From: Nitrospirota bacterium
GTDB lineage: Bacteria > Nitrospirota > Thermodesulfovibrionia > UBA6902
NCBI GenBank assembly: GCA_024277515.1
Contig: JAJRVB010000312.1
Span: forward strand, 1-14,322
Direction of reading: 5' to 3'
Length of the DNA stretch: 14,322 bases
In this document: in pieces, positions 1 through 6,719 of the stretch
Position numbering within the stretch: position 1 is the first letter of the stretch
Layout: each line of letters starts with the position of its first letter
Program-made: the position numbers and the translations under genes
The notes under the pieces: generated by a model
Databases searched by the model: none
Told to the model about the DNA's origin: nothing
The model's input: the letters and a program-made list of their open reading frames with translations, nothing else

Positions 1-522
1 AACGTCCTTTAAAGGGACATGGATCGTACAGAGAATTACGTTTATTGCATCGCTTACAAACATCATGGCAAATTCATCCGTATGCGTAAGCCCGGCAAGC
101 AGTTCCGTATGGCCCGGCCAGACATGACCTGCCATTTTCATGGATTCCTTGGAGATGGGCGCAGTGACAATGGCATCGACTTCCCCCTTTAGTGCAAGGG
201 CAGCCGCCTTCTTTACATATTTCACAAAGGCCCTTCCTGCGCTTGTGGAAGGGACCCCTCTTTTCCGGGAAAGCCGTGACCTGACATCAAGCACCTCTAT
301 GGACCCTGCTTCCGGACTGGAATGTGATATATCAGTGAGCGGGACCACCCTGAGCGGGAGGCCTGTGAGACGGACGGCCTCTTTCATGACCTCGTGACTG
401 CCTATAACAATCAGGTGGCAGCACTTCCACGTCCCCGCACGGGACAGGGCTTTTACAATTACTTCCGGCCCTATGCCGCCCGGATCACCCATGGTTATGG
501 CAACTCTCTTCCTGTTTTTCAT
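1..522 (-). CDS. pdxA: 4-hydroxythreonine-4-phosphate dehydrogenase, N-terminal part (runs off left edge)
   Basis: PdxA catalyses NAD-dependent oxidation of 4-phosphohydroxy-L-threonine in the DXP-dependent pyridoxal phosphate pathway (cytosolic). The visible ~174 residues carry the family's signatures in order: ITMGDPGGIGPEV near the N terminus, a TAPISKESM segment, then the metal-binding histidine context AGHVWPGHTELLAG, and CTIHVPLKDV at the window edge. About half of the usual ~330 residues is present; the rest lies to the left. The start is uncertain. ATG at 522 gives the normal family N terminus. An in-frame ATG at 546 would add eight residues and lie five bases after the ridA stop. Neither has a clear Shine-Dalgarno, so coupling to ridA translation is likely. 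Identity is clear from the motifs; only the start is doubtful. Confidence 0.93.
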   Translation of the reverse strand, partial: MKNRKRVAITMGDPGGIGPEVIVKALSRAGTWKCCHLIVIGSHEVMKEAVRLTGLPLRVVPLTDISHSSPEAGSIEVLDVRSRLSRKRGVPSTSAGRAFVKYVKKAAALALKGEVDAIVTAPISKESMKMAGHVWPGHTELLAGLTHTDEFAMMFVSDAINVILCTIHVPLKDV

Positions 523-551
523 ATCATATGGCCGGGTGCAGTCCATACATA

Positions 552-998
552 TCAGGATTTTTTATTCCGCGGCCTCCTGCTGCCATGGGGGCGGGGATAT
601 GTCCGTTTTCTTTGCGGCAGGGCGACTATCGCATCCATTTCAATCTGTACATCCAGAGGAAGTTTTCCGGCCTGCAGGGTGGTCCTTGCAGGAGGGTACT
701 GAAGAAAGTACCTTTCGTACACTTCATTCACTCTCGGAAAATCATGTATATCCGCAAGATAGCAGGTGACCTTCAGGACGCAGTCCATGTCCGCCCCCGC
801 TTCTTCGGTGATAATTTTTATATTGTGCAGTACAGCGTCCGTCTCTTCTTCAATCGTCCCCCGCACCAGCTCTCCTGTTGCATTGTCAACCGGCACCTGC
901 CCGGATATATACAACAGTCCGTCATGAATTACCGCCTGTGAATACGGGCCCTTCGGTTCCGGGGCCCTGCCCGTATGAAAAACTTTTTTACCTGCCAT
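552..998 (-). CDS. ridA: RidA family enamine/imine deaminase with basic C-terminal tail
   Basis: RidA (YjgF/YER057c/UK114) hydrolyses reactive enamine/imine intermediates such as 2-aminoacrylate produced by PLP enzymes; it is a cytosolic homotrimer. The 148-residue product has GPYSQA (17-22), ISGQVPVD (31-38), CYLAD (79-83) and the catalytic-site region PARTTLQAGKLPLDVQIE with the conserved Arg105 and Glu120. Family members usually end near residue 127. This one continues for about 20 residues rich in Arg, Lys and Pro (from PQRKR to RNKKS), which looks like a C-terminal extension or read-through into the spacer. ATG 998 is preceded by AGGGAG nine bases upstream. It lies directly upstream of pdxA, a sensible pairing because RidA protects PLP enzymes. 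Confidence 0.93.
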   Translation of the reverse strand: MAGKKVFHTGRAPEPKGPYSQAVIHDGLLYISGQVPVDNATGELVRGTIEEETDAVLHNIKIITEEAGADMDCVLKVTCYLADIHDFPRVNEVYERYFLQYPPARTTLQAGKLPLDVQIEMDAIVALPQRKRTYPRPHGSRRPRNKKS

Positions 999-1169
999 AC
1001 ATGTAAACTCCCTGGTAATTTTTATACTGTAAAATGAACAGACTCTAATTAGATTACAACAACGGGAAAAGAGTTGACAATATCACGCGGGATTACATGG
1101 ACGCACGCAATGCAGATGAAACGCGGACAAAGAAAAAACCTGCTGCTGCAGGACCCGTGCGTAAGCCGT

Positions 1170-1403
1170 CTACTTTTTAAAGAGATCATTCAGCACAAGA
1201 TCAATCTGCGGGGGAGTCATCCATCCATGGTCCAGGGTGATTCTTCCAATCAGCCTGTGCTGTCTGTTTTCAAGATCATCGTCCAGTTGCTCGGACAATG
1301 CGGCCTTCGCCTGTTCAGACGTAATGAAACCCTTTTCCACAGCGATCTGTCCAAAACGCCGGCAGTATTTTTCAGAAAGCTCCCTCTCAATTTCATTTGC
1401 CAT
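1170..1403 (-). CDS. Small protein with two MshEN/GspE-N-like repeats
   Basis: A 77-residue cytosolic protein with no signal peptide or membrane segment. It contains two copies of the helical motif known from the N-terminal domain of type II secretion/pilus ATPases (MshEN, T2SSE_N). The first copy, residues 16-39, runs RFGQIAVEKGFITSEQ and ends in Leu36 and Gln39. The second copy, about 51-74, begins LIGRITLDHGWMTPPQ. In MshEN these 24-residue motifs bind cyclic di-GMP; the first copy here fits the R-L-G-x-x-L-x3-G-x-L pattern well apart from Phe17 and Ala21, the second lacks the Arg and final Gln. The linker is short, 11 residues. The start ATG has GGAGG ten bases upstream. It stands alone, divergent from motAB. 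Binding of c-di-GMP is an inference; it may be only a structural repeat. Confidence 0.75.
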   Translation of the reverse strand: MANEIERELSEKYCRRFGQIAVEKGFITSEQAKAALSEQLDDDLENRQHRLIGRITLDHGWMTPPQIDLVLNDLFKK

Positions 1404-1764
1404 CTCTTTTATACCTCCAATCCGATTAATAAAAAGAATATCAATATACCTTCTGATTAATTAAACGACACAGTCAGAAATAATCTTAACCCTGAAAATA
1501 TTGCTCAATTAAGATACTTATTATCCGCTTTTTTGAGGAGGCAGGAATGTAGATCTTCTCAGTCAATATATTCATTAAAGTTTCATGGTCAAGTGACGAT
1601 ACATATAATAGAAGCCATATGAGAACGATTATAAGAAGCTTGTAACTGTATATATTATTAAAATAATTTCAATACATTCATAGCATGTCCGAACAGGGAC
1701 CAATTGATTGCATGCCAAGGCGGTACGGCATTCATTCTTGATGCTGAACAGAGAGACAAAATAA
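1404..1764. other. Divergent intergenic region upstream of motA
   Basis: 361 bp separating the small MshEN-like gene (minus) from motA (plus). It is AT-rich and contains a perfect TATAAT at 1604-1609, an isolated Shine-Dalgarno/ATG/TAG string at 1537-1552, and no convincing coding sequence. Expression signals for both neighbours should lie here. I see no clear sigma-28 or sigma-54 flagellar promoter. Confidence 0.6.
1582..1609 (+). promoter_or_regulatory. Possible sigma-70 promoter upstream of motA
   Basis: A perfect -10 hexamer TATAAT (1604-1609) with a weak -35 (TTCATG, 1582-1587) at 16-bp spacing, about 155 bp upstream of motA. The -35 matches the consensus poorly and the region is AT-rich, so this may be chance. 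Confidence 0.25.
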
Positions 1765-2517
1765 GTGGATATTGCAACTATTATCGGAATAATCGGCGGG
1801 TTTGCCCTGATAATCGGCTCTATCCTTATAGGGAGCCCGCTCAGCACGTTCTTTAACATTCCAGGACTGCTCGTTGTTTTCGGCGGGACGATAATGGCAA
1901 CCCTGATCATGCAAAAATTGCCGGTTGTCCTCGGCGCAGTTAAAGTTGCCATGAATGCCTTTTTCGACAAGGCCGACAGCCCGGACACCCTGATTAAACA
2001 GATCGTTTCCCTCGCCGGAAAGGCGCGAAAGGGCGGCATGCTTGCACTCGAGAATGAAAAAATAAAGAACGTATATCTTGCCCGCGGCGTCAAAATGGCT
2101 GTGGACGGGGTAGAGCCGGGAGAGATCGTGAACACGCTCAGGATCGAAGTCGATTCACTGCTGGGCAGACACGAAACAGGCCACAAGATCTTTAAATTCA
2201 TGGGCGCTACGGCCCCTGCCATGGGAATGATCGGGACACTCATCGGGCTTGTGCAGATGCTCCAGAATCTGAGTGACCCCGCATCCATCGGCCCTGCCAT
2301 GGCGGTTGCCCTGCTCACCACATTTTACGGGGCGGTCCTCGCATTTCTGGTATTCATTCCCATAGCGGAAAAGCTTGAAGACAGGACAAAGAATGAAGAA
2401 ATTCTTATGCAGGTAATAGTCAGCGGTATAGACGGAATAACAAAGGGGATCAACCAGTCGATCCTTGAGGACAAACTGGTTGCGTTCCTGTCCCCAAAAT
2501 CAAGGAACACTAAATAG
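1765..2517 (+). CDS. motA: Flagellar motor stator protein MotA (PomA-like)
   Basis: Stator A subunit: five copies surround a MotB dimer in the inner membrane, pass ions and turn the flagellar rotor. The 250-residue product has four hydrophobic segments (about 3-22, 33-50, 148-168, 178-200). Its cytoplasmic loop contains the rotor-contact region ARKGGMLALE with Arg88 and Glu96. The pore has APAMGMIGTLIGL with Pro151 and Thr158, then VALLTTFYGA with Thr185/Thr186, and Pro199. These threonines sit at the numbers reported for the sodium-driven Vibrio PomA (158, 186; recalled, not searched), suggesting Na+ rather than H+ coupling. It starts with GTG; the upstream AGAGAG is a weak ribosome site. 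motB follows two bases after the stop. Confidence 0.95.
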   Translation: MDIATIIGIIGGFALIIGSILIGSPLSTFFNIPGLLVVFGGTIMATLIMQKLPVVLGAVKVAMNAFFDKADSPDTLIKQIVSLAGKARKGGMLALENEKIKNVYLARGVKMAVDGVEPGEIVNTLRIEVDSLLGRHETGHKIFKFMGATAPAMGMIGTLIGLVQMLQNLSDPASIGPAMAVALLTTFYGAVLAFLVFIPIAEKLEDRTKNEEILMQVIVSGIDGITKGINQSILEDKLVAFLSPKSRNTK

Positions 2518-2519
2518 CC

Positions 2520-3236
2520 GTGGCCAGGGCGAAAAAATCGGGCGGCGGCGGCGGTGCACCCGCCTGGATGGCCACCTTCGCAGATATGATGAGCCTGCTG
2601 CTCACCTTTTTTGTCCTGCTGCTTTCCTTTGCGGAAATGGATATCGTGAAATTCAGAGATGCAATGGGGTCAATCAGTGAGGCCCTTGGTGTTACAACGG
2701 GCGGCACCGGCATGTTCCAGAACTCAACTTCTCCCGCCATCATGCAGACACCCATGCCTGCGCCTTCAGCCTCAGCCCCTGCTCCATCGACAAATGAAAT
2801 AATCCTGGATGAACTGGACAACCTCGTCATCGATAATGGACTCAGCAAAGACGTGGAGGTCGTGGAGTCAGACAGGGGGACAATCCTGAGAGTACGGGGG
2901 AAAATGTTTTTTAATCCCGGCACCGCAGATCTTAAATACGAATCACAGCAGATCCTTGACAAGATCGCGGACCTCATGCAGAGATATCCGACCAGGATAT
3001 CAATTGAAGGGCATACTGACAACATACCGATCAGCCGCGGCAAGTATTCCTCAAACTGGGAACTCTCAACAGCCCGCGCGTATGCGGCACTCAGATTCTT
3101 TCAGGAAAACAAGGCCATGGACCTGAAAAGAATCACTATTGCAGGATTCGGAGACACCCACCCCCTGGCCCCGAACGACACCCCCGAAGGCAGGGCAAAG
3201 AACAGAAGGGTTGAGTTTGTGTTCAATGATCGCTGA
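2520..3236 (+). CDS. motB: Flagellar motor stator protein MotB (PomB-like, OmpA domain)
   Basis: Stator B subunit: carries the ion-binding aspartate in its single membrane helix and anchors the stator to peptidoglycan. In 238 residues: a short cytoplasmic Gly-rich stretch (8-12), then WMATFADMMSLLLTFFVLLL containing the ion-binding Asp22, a plug-like segment after FAEMD, an Ala/Pro-rich periplasmic linker (about 70-92), and an OmpA/MotB domain with EGHTDN (163-168), NWELSTARA (179-187), GFGD (209-212) and NRRVEF (228-233). The TFADMMSLL...SFAEMD context resembles PomB more than H+-type MotB. GTG start two bases after motA; AAGGA 13 bases upstream. The gene pair is an operon. Confidence 0.95.
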   Translation: MARAKKSGGGGGAPAWMATFADMMSLLLTFFVLLLSFAEMDIVKFRDAMGSISEALGVTTGGTGMFQNSTSPAIMQTPMPAPSASAPAPSTNEIILDELDNLVIDNGLSKDVEVVESDRGTILRVRGKMFFNPGTADLKYESQQILDKIADLMQRYPTRISIEGHTDNIPISRGKYSSNWELSTARAYAALRFFQENKAMDLKRITIAGFGDTHPLAPNDTPEGRAKNRRVEFVFNDR

Positions 3237-3400
3237 TCCGGCGAGTTAATTATTTGATTGAGCAATTTCCGCTTTTTTCGGGTCACACAATAAGAGCTGT
3301 ACAGACTATGTTCGGTTGAATTTTGGATATACGCCCAGCTATTGCCATCCAAATGTGTTTCTGATACCATATGGATTCATACAAGCTGTTATAACTCAAT

Positions 3401-3417
3401 TATTGATAATATCAATA
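3401..3417. promoter_or_regulatory. Operator-like palindrome upstream of nucleotidyltransferase-like gene
   Basis: TATTGAT-AAT-ATCAATA: 7-bp perfect arms around a 3-bp spacer, 42 bp before the ATG at 3460, in an otherwise featureless 223-bp intergenic region (3237-3459). The position suits a repressor site, but AT-rich palindromes occur by chance. Confidence 0.25.
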
Positions 3418-3459
3418 TATTCATGAATAAGAACCCTGTAGTCAGGAGGATTTAAAAAA

Positions 3460-4206
3460 ATGCCTGATCTTAAATTAGACAATGTCAAGCCGGCTGCGGC
3501 AAAGAAGATAAGACCGTTTTTTGATGACATATTAAGCAGATTTGAGAACAACATCCATTCCATTCATGTGACCGGCACAGCAGTTACTGATGATTATGAT
3601 GAAAAAGGCTCTGATGTCAACTCCCTGTTTATATTAAAAGAGATGGACCTGAAATTTCTTGAAATAGTGGCCCCTCTCGGTAAGACATACAGAAAGAGCA
3701 GGGTCGCAGCACCATTGATCATGACGCCGAAATATATAACATCCTCACTTGATGTATTCCCTGTTGAATTTCTCAACTTCAGGCTCATTCATGCAAATGT
3801 GTATGGAGAAGACATTCTTGAGGACATTGAGATCGATAAAATGGACCTGAGGCGTCAATGTGAAAGGGAACTCAAGACAAAACTCATATGGCTCAGGCAG
3901 GGGTATATCTCCTCTCTTGGTGACAGAAAAATGCTGACAGAAAGCTTTGTAAACTCTATAGCAGGCTATATACCTCTTTTTAGAGGTATCATTGTACTCT
4001 TTGGAAAAGAACCTCCGGTAAGGCAGCGGGACGTCATCTCAGCGCTGTCTGAAACAGCGGGCATCAATACGGACGTCTTTGCAAACGTCCTGAAAGAAAA
4101 GCGCGGCAAGGCCCGCCTCTCTGTCGGGGAGCTGAATACCATATTCGAAGACTATTATGCAGCAACTGAAAAGCTGGGGAAAATTGTAGATGAACTTAAG
4201 AAATAA
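3460..4206 (+). CDS. Nucleotidyltransferase-fold protein, degenerate active site
   Basis: 248-residue cytosolic protein. Residues 35-60 (IHVTGTAVTDDYDEKGSDVN) resemble the strand-GT-helix-SDxD core of DNA polymerase beta-type nucleotidyltransferases, and VYGEDIL (114-120) matches a segment seen after the core in many members. The second carboxylate of the usual DxD is Asn54, so Mg2+/NTP catalysis may be lost; Asp98 or Glu103 could be the third carboxylate. The C-terminal ~120 residues look all-helical, as in nucleotidyltransferases paired with HEPN-like helical regions. AGGAGG lies ten bases before ATG. The end overlaps the next gene by 17 bases, so the two are probably translated together. 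The substrate is not evident from the sequence. Confidence 0.75.
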   Translation: MPDLKLDNVKPAAAKKIRPFFDDILSRFENNIHSIHVTGTAVTDDYDEKGSDVNSLFILKEMDLKFLEIVAPLGKTYRKSRVAAPLIMTPKYITSSLDVFPVEFLNFRLIHANVYGEDILEDIEIDKMDLRRQCERELKTKLIWLRQGYISSLGDRKMLTESFVNSIAGYIPLFRGIIVLFGKEPPVRQRDVISALSETAGINTDVFANVLKEKRGKARLSVGELNTIFEDYYAATEKLGKIVDELKK

Positions 4207-4969
4207 ATATCTCGTCTTATTAGTTTCAATATGCCTGTGTCTACTGGTATCAGCCTCACTCGCTGAAATTGCGATTCCTGAAAGACCTCTTAACCATGTA
4301 GTTGACCTTGCCGGGATTATCGATGCTGATGTGGAAGCCGGGCTGAACCGCTATCTGCTTGAGCTGGAGCAGAAGACGACCGCGCAGATGATCATTCTTA
4401 CTATTACCAGCCTTGAAGGAGAGTCCATTGAAGACGTATCACTCAGTATTGCCCATGACAGATGGAAACTGGGACAGAAAGGCAAAGACAACGGGCTGCT
4501 CCTCCTCGTCTCACTGCAGGACCGCAAGTACCGGTTTGAGACAGGCTACGGCCTGGAGGGCCTCATCCCCGACAGCCTTGCGGGGAGCATCGGCAGGGAG
4601 TATCTTGTGCCGTATTTCAGAAAAGGCGACTATTCCACAGGCATAACAGCGGCAGCGCTGGCCGTAATAAACATAATCGCGGACGATGCGGGAGTCGTAA
4701 TTGCCGGCATGCCGAAACTGAGGCCGCGTTCCGGATACACTGACAGGAGAACAGGCCGCGGCAAGCCCACACTCATGGGCGGCATTCTGAGCATCCTCTT
4801 CATTATCGGTCTGATTTATATGTTCATAAAGCACCCCCGGCTTCTGATTTTTTTCCTGATGATGAATATGCTCGGCGGTGGAAGAAGGAGCGGATGGGGA
4901 GGCGGTGGCGGCTTTGGCGGCGGAGGAGGAGGCGGCTTCGGAGGTGGCGGAGCATCAGGAGGATGGTAA
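4190..4969 (+). CDS. TPM-domain (YgcG-like) membrane protein with Gly-rich tail
   Basis: 259 residues: signal peptide (1-25, hydrophobic core LVLLVSICLCLLVSA), a periplasmic TPM domain (about 28-165) with VVDLAGII (37-44), KGKDNGLLLLVS (98-109), ETGYGLEGLIPD (117-128) and YFRKGDYSTGI (142-152), then two hydrophobic stretches (about 196-212 and 217-228) and a tail of nearly pure Gly with Phe, ending GASGGW. This is the standard layout of the YgcG/TPM family, which often accompanies LemA proteins, as here. Its biochemical role is not settled; membrane-protein quality control and phosphatase activity have been proposed for relatives. The start overlaps the upstream gene by 17 bases and has no strong Shine-Dalgarno of its own, consistent with coupling. 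Confidence 0.9.
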   Translation: MNLRNKYLVLLVSICLCLLVSASLAEIAIPERPLNHVVDLAGIIDADVEAGLNRYLLELEQKTTAQMIILTITSLEGESIEDVSLSIAHDRWKLGQKGKDNGLLLLVSLQDRKYRFETGYGLEGLIPDSLAGSIGREYLVPYFRKGDYSTGITAAALAVINIIADDAGVVIAGMPKLRPRSGYTDRRTGRGKPTLMGGILSILFIIGLIYMFIKHPRLLIFFLMMNMLGGGRRSGWGGGGGFGGGGGGGFGGGGASGGW

Positions 4970-4977
4970 AAAGACAG

Positions 4978-5001
4978 CTATCAGCAGTCAGCAGTCAGCA
5001 T
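4978..5001. repeat. Short CAGT/CAGC direct repeat between TPM gene and lemA
   Basis: The 65-bp spacer holds tandem copies of a CAGCAGT-type unit (CTATCAGCAGTCAGCAGTCA). It resembles the CAGTAGTCAGTA repeats at 13973-14015. Probably a low-complexity intergenic repeat of this genome. Confidence 0.5.
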
Positions 5002-5034
5002 AAAAAACAAAACCTGAATTGAGGGAGGATTCAT

Positions 5035-5613
5035 ATGTCAAAAGGTTTAAAAACAGCACTTATCGTCGTGGGAGTTTTAGTGTTGATAGCATTCATGACG
5101 TTCAGCTGGTTCCGCAGCGGATATGATAATGTGATCGCAATGGACGAAAACATCAAGGGCAGGTGGGCCCAGGTAGAAAACCAGCTGAAAAGGAGGTATG
5201 ATCTCATACCTAACCTTGTTGAAACGGTCAAGGGATACGCAAGTCATGAAAAGGAACTCTTTGAAAATATCGCTAACGCGCGGACCAAATACTTTCAGGC
5301 GAACAGTGTCAAGGGCAAGGTGCAGGCAGCCAATCAGCTGGAAGGTCTGCTGTCACGGCTTCTTGTGTTACGTGAAGCCTATCCACAACTCAAGGCAAAC
5401 CAGTCTTTCCTGAAACTTCAGGACAGCCTTGAAGGCACGGAAAACAGGATAGCGGTCGAGAGAAAAAGATACAATGACGCGGTACAGATGTTAAACACAT
5501 ATATAAGGACATTCTTCGGCAGGTTCTTTGCCTCGATCGCAGGAGTATCGAGTGCGGAATACTATGAAGTCCCTGAGGCTGAACAGGCGGTCCCTCAGGT
5601 GAAGTTCAAGTAG
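5035..5613 (+). CDS. lemA: LemA family membrane protein
   Basis: 192 residues: an N-terminal membrane anchor (about 7-24) followed by a coiled, all-helical LemA domain. Family hallmarks are YDNVIAMDENIKGRWAQVEN (about 30-49), LKRRYDLIPNLVETVKGYAS (51-70), and a late segment with ENRIAVERKRYNDAVQMLN (136-154). Length and architecture are normal. LemA proteins are found with TPM-domain proteins and appear to act together at the inner membrane, but the mechanism is unknown. ATG is preceded by GGGAGGATTCAT, a strong ribosome site. It is the last gene of the three-gene plus-strand group and is convergent with the deacetylase gene 46 bp away. Confidence 0.93.
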   Translation: MSKGLKTALIVVGVLVLIAFMTFSWFRSGYDNVIAMDENIKGRWAQVENQLKRRYDLIPNLVETVKGYASHEKELFENIANARTKYFQANSVKGKVQAANQLEGLLSRLLVLREAYPQLKANQSFLKLQDSLEGTENRIAVERKRYNDAVQMLNTYIRTFFGRFFASIAGVSSAEYYEVPEAEQAVPQVKFK

Positions 5614-5633
5614 GGGCGTATCGCGATACGCCC
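5614..5633. repeat. Perfect 20-bp palindrome after lemA
   Basis: GGGCGTATCGCGATACGCCC is identical to its reverse complement and begins at the base after the lemA stop codon. It lies between two convergent genes, so it could act as a bidirectional RNA stop, but it has no T-tract on either side. It resembles short GC-rich palindromic intergenic repeats seen in many genomes. Confidence 0.7.
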
Positions 5634-5659
5634 TGCAGAATGCGGATAAGGATTCTTTC

Positions 5660-6718
5660 TCAGTTCCGTATCCAGAGGTGGCTGTACCAGAAATACCTGT
5701 TTTCTTTCTTGTGCCGGGCAGTGCAGTTGTAGCGGCTCCTTCCCTTCGGGAGGGGTCCCTTTGCCCTGATTTCGAGCATATGTGCGTCACGGTCCGGCCA
5801 GGTTACATGAATCTTTCCCTGCCCCCCGGTATAGCACGCCAGTGAGTCAGGGTCATATGACCCAGGCATGAGTGTTAATGACAGGAGAGGCATCGAGACT
5901 CCCGGCGGCAAAACAGGCTCATCCGGCACTGAAGATTTGACAGGCAGGGGCAGGCTCTGTACCTTGGTGATAAACTGCTCCCTGTCCGCATAATGAGCTG
6001 CCATTGGAAACCGAGGCAGCACTCCAAAATCACTCCCTGACCATACCGCTCCTGACTGCTGCCCGAGACCTGTGAGACCGAGTCCGTTTATTATGTCCTT
6101 CAGATCGGTATTGTATTCTCCATAAGGGTACGCAAACAGTCCGGGAGTACGGCCGGTTTCCTCCTTGAGGCGTTTAAGCGAATGTTTAATATCTTTTGTG
6201 ACCCTGTCCTTCCACTCTTCCCGGCCCTCCCCTTCATGCCTCCGTATCAGATAATCATGGCTGCTGCTGTGGCTGGCGAAAGCGGCCCCGTACTTTTGCA
6301 TCTCTCTCATCTGCCCCCATGAAAGATAGCTTTTGATCCCCTTGTCTACCCCCCCGGTCGGCACAAACACTGTAAAAGGAAATCCATATTTTCTGAGCCG
6401 GGGATATGCACGCTCATACACAGAGACATATGCATCGTCAATAGTGATAGCAACACATTTGTCAGGAAGCCCTTTCCGCTCCTTCAGAAAAGAAATAATC
6501 TTTTCAAGGGGCCATACATTGTATCCATGCTCCAGAAGATAGGAAAGCTGCAGGTCAAACTGTTTTAATGTAACACTCGTGGAAGGAGGCGTGTCATCCC
6601 CAAAGTGATGGTACTGCAGGATAACGGCATGGTCTGCAGCCAGGCAAGGCCATGCAAATCCAAAGAGAAATGCCATGCAGCATAAAAGGACAAGCCTGAT
6701 CCGGCAGTATCGCGTCAT
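5660..6718 (-). CDS. Exported polysaccharide deacetylase (NodB-type)
   Basis: 352 residues from ATG 6718. Signal peptide about 1-28 (LVLLCCMAFLFGFAWPCLAA). The carbohydrate esterase 4 domain follows: YHHFG near 36-40, catalytic/metal aspartates in TIDDAY (Asp94, Asp95), the Zn-ligand histidines in SHSSSHDYL (His150, His154), and FAYPYGEYN (195-203). A C-terminal ~60-residue segment with GRSRYNCTA (326-334) and RYFWYSHLWI (341-350) is typical of one group of PgaB/IcaB-like deacetylases. Expected role: removing N-acetyl groups from an extracytoplasmic polysaccharide or peptidoglycan. The start is chosen because it lies one base after the stop of the upstream glucosaminidase gene (TAA-C-ATG), removes an unlikely 31-residue extension and exposes a good signal peptide. 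Confidence 0.9.
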   Translation of the reverse strand: MTRYCRIRLVLLCCMAFLFGFAWPCLAADHAVILQYHHFGDDTPPSTSVTLKQFDLQLSYLLEHGYNVWPLEKIISFLKERKGLPDKCVAITIDDAYVSVYERAYPRLRKYGFPFTVFVPTGGVDKGIKSYLSWGQMREMQKYGAAFASHSSSHDYLIRRHEGEGREEWKDRVTKDIKHSLKRLKEETGRTPGLFAYPYGEYNTDLKDIINGLGLTGLGQQSGAVWSGSDFGVLPRFPMAAHYADREQFITKVQSLPLPVKSSVPDEPVLPPGVSMPLLSLTLMPGSYDPDSLACYTGGQGKIHVTWPDRDAHMLEIRAKGPLPKGRSRYNCTARHKKENRYFWYSHLWIRN

Positions 6719-6719
6719 G

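Noticed and set aside
394..941. Plus-strand open frames opposite pdxA and ridA
   Set aside because: They lie on the opposite strand of two well-supported genes, show no recognisable motif and have no ribosome-binding site.
1074..1460. TTGACA at 1074-1079 and a plus-strand frame downstream
   Set aside because: No matching -10 hexamer at the right distance, and the frame is antisense to the MshEN-like gene.
1629..2321. 230-codon minus-strand open frame opposite motA
   Set aside because: It is the antisense of a clear motA; composition is Ser/Ile/Pro-rich in the way antisense frames of membrane genes are.
2510..3043. 177-codon minus-strand open frame opposite motB
   Set aside because: Antisense shadow of motB, no family features.
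1500..3278. ATTGCTCAAT (1500-1509) and its inverse ATTGAGCAAT (3257-3266), plus TCCGCTTTTTT at 1524 and 3268, flanking motAB
   Set aside because: The shared strings are short (10-11 bp) and differently arranged on each side; chance is a sufficient explanation without genome copy counts.
4880..4966. GGC/GGA-rich tandem sequence as a DNA repeat or slippage tract
   Set aside because: It encodes the Gly-rich tail normal for TPM/YgcG family proteins.
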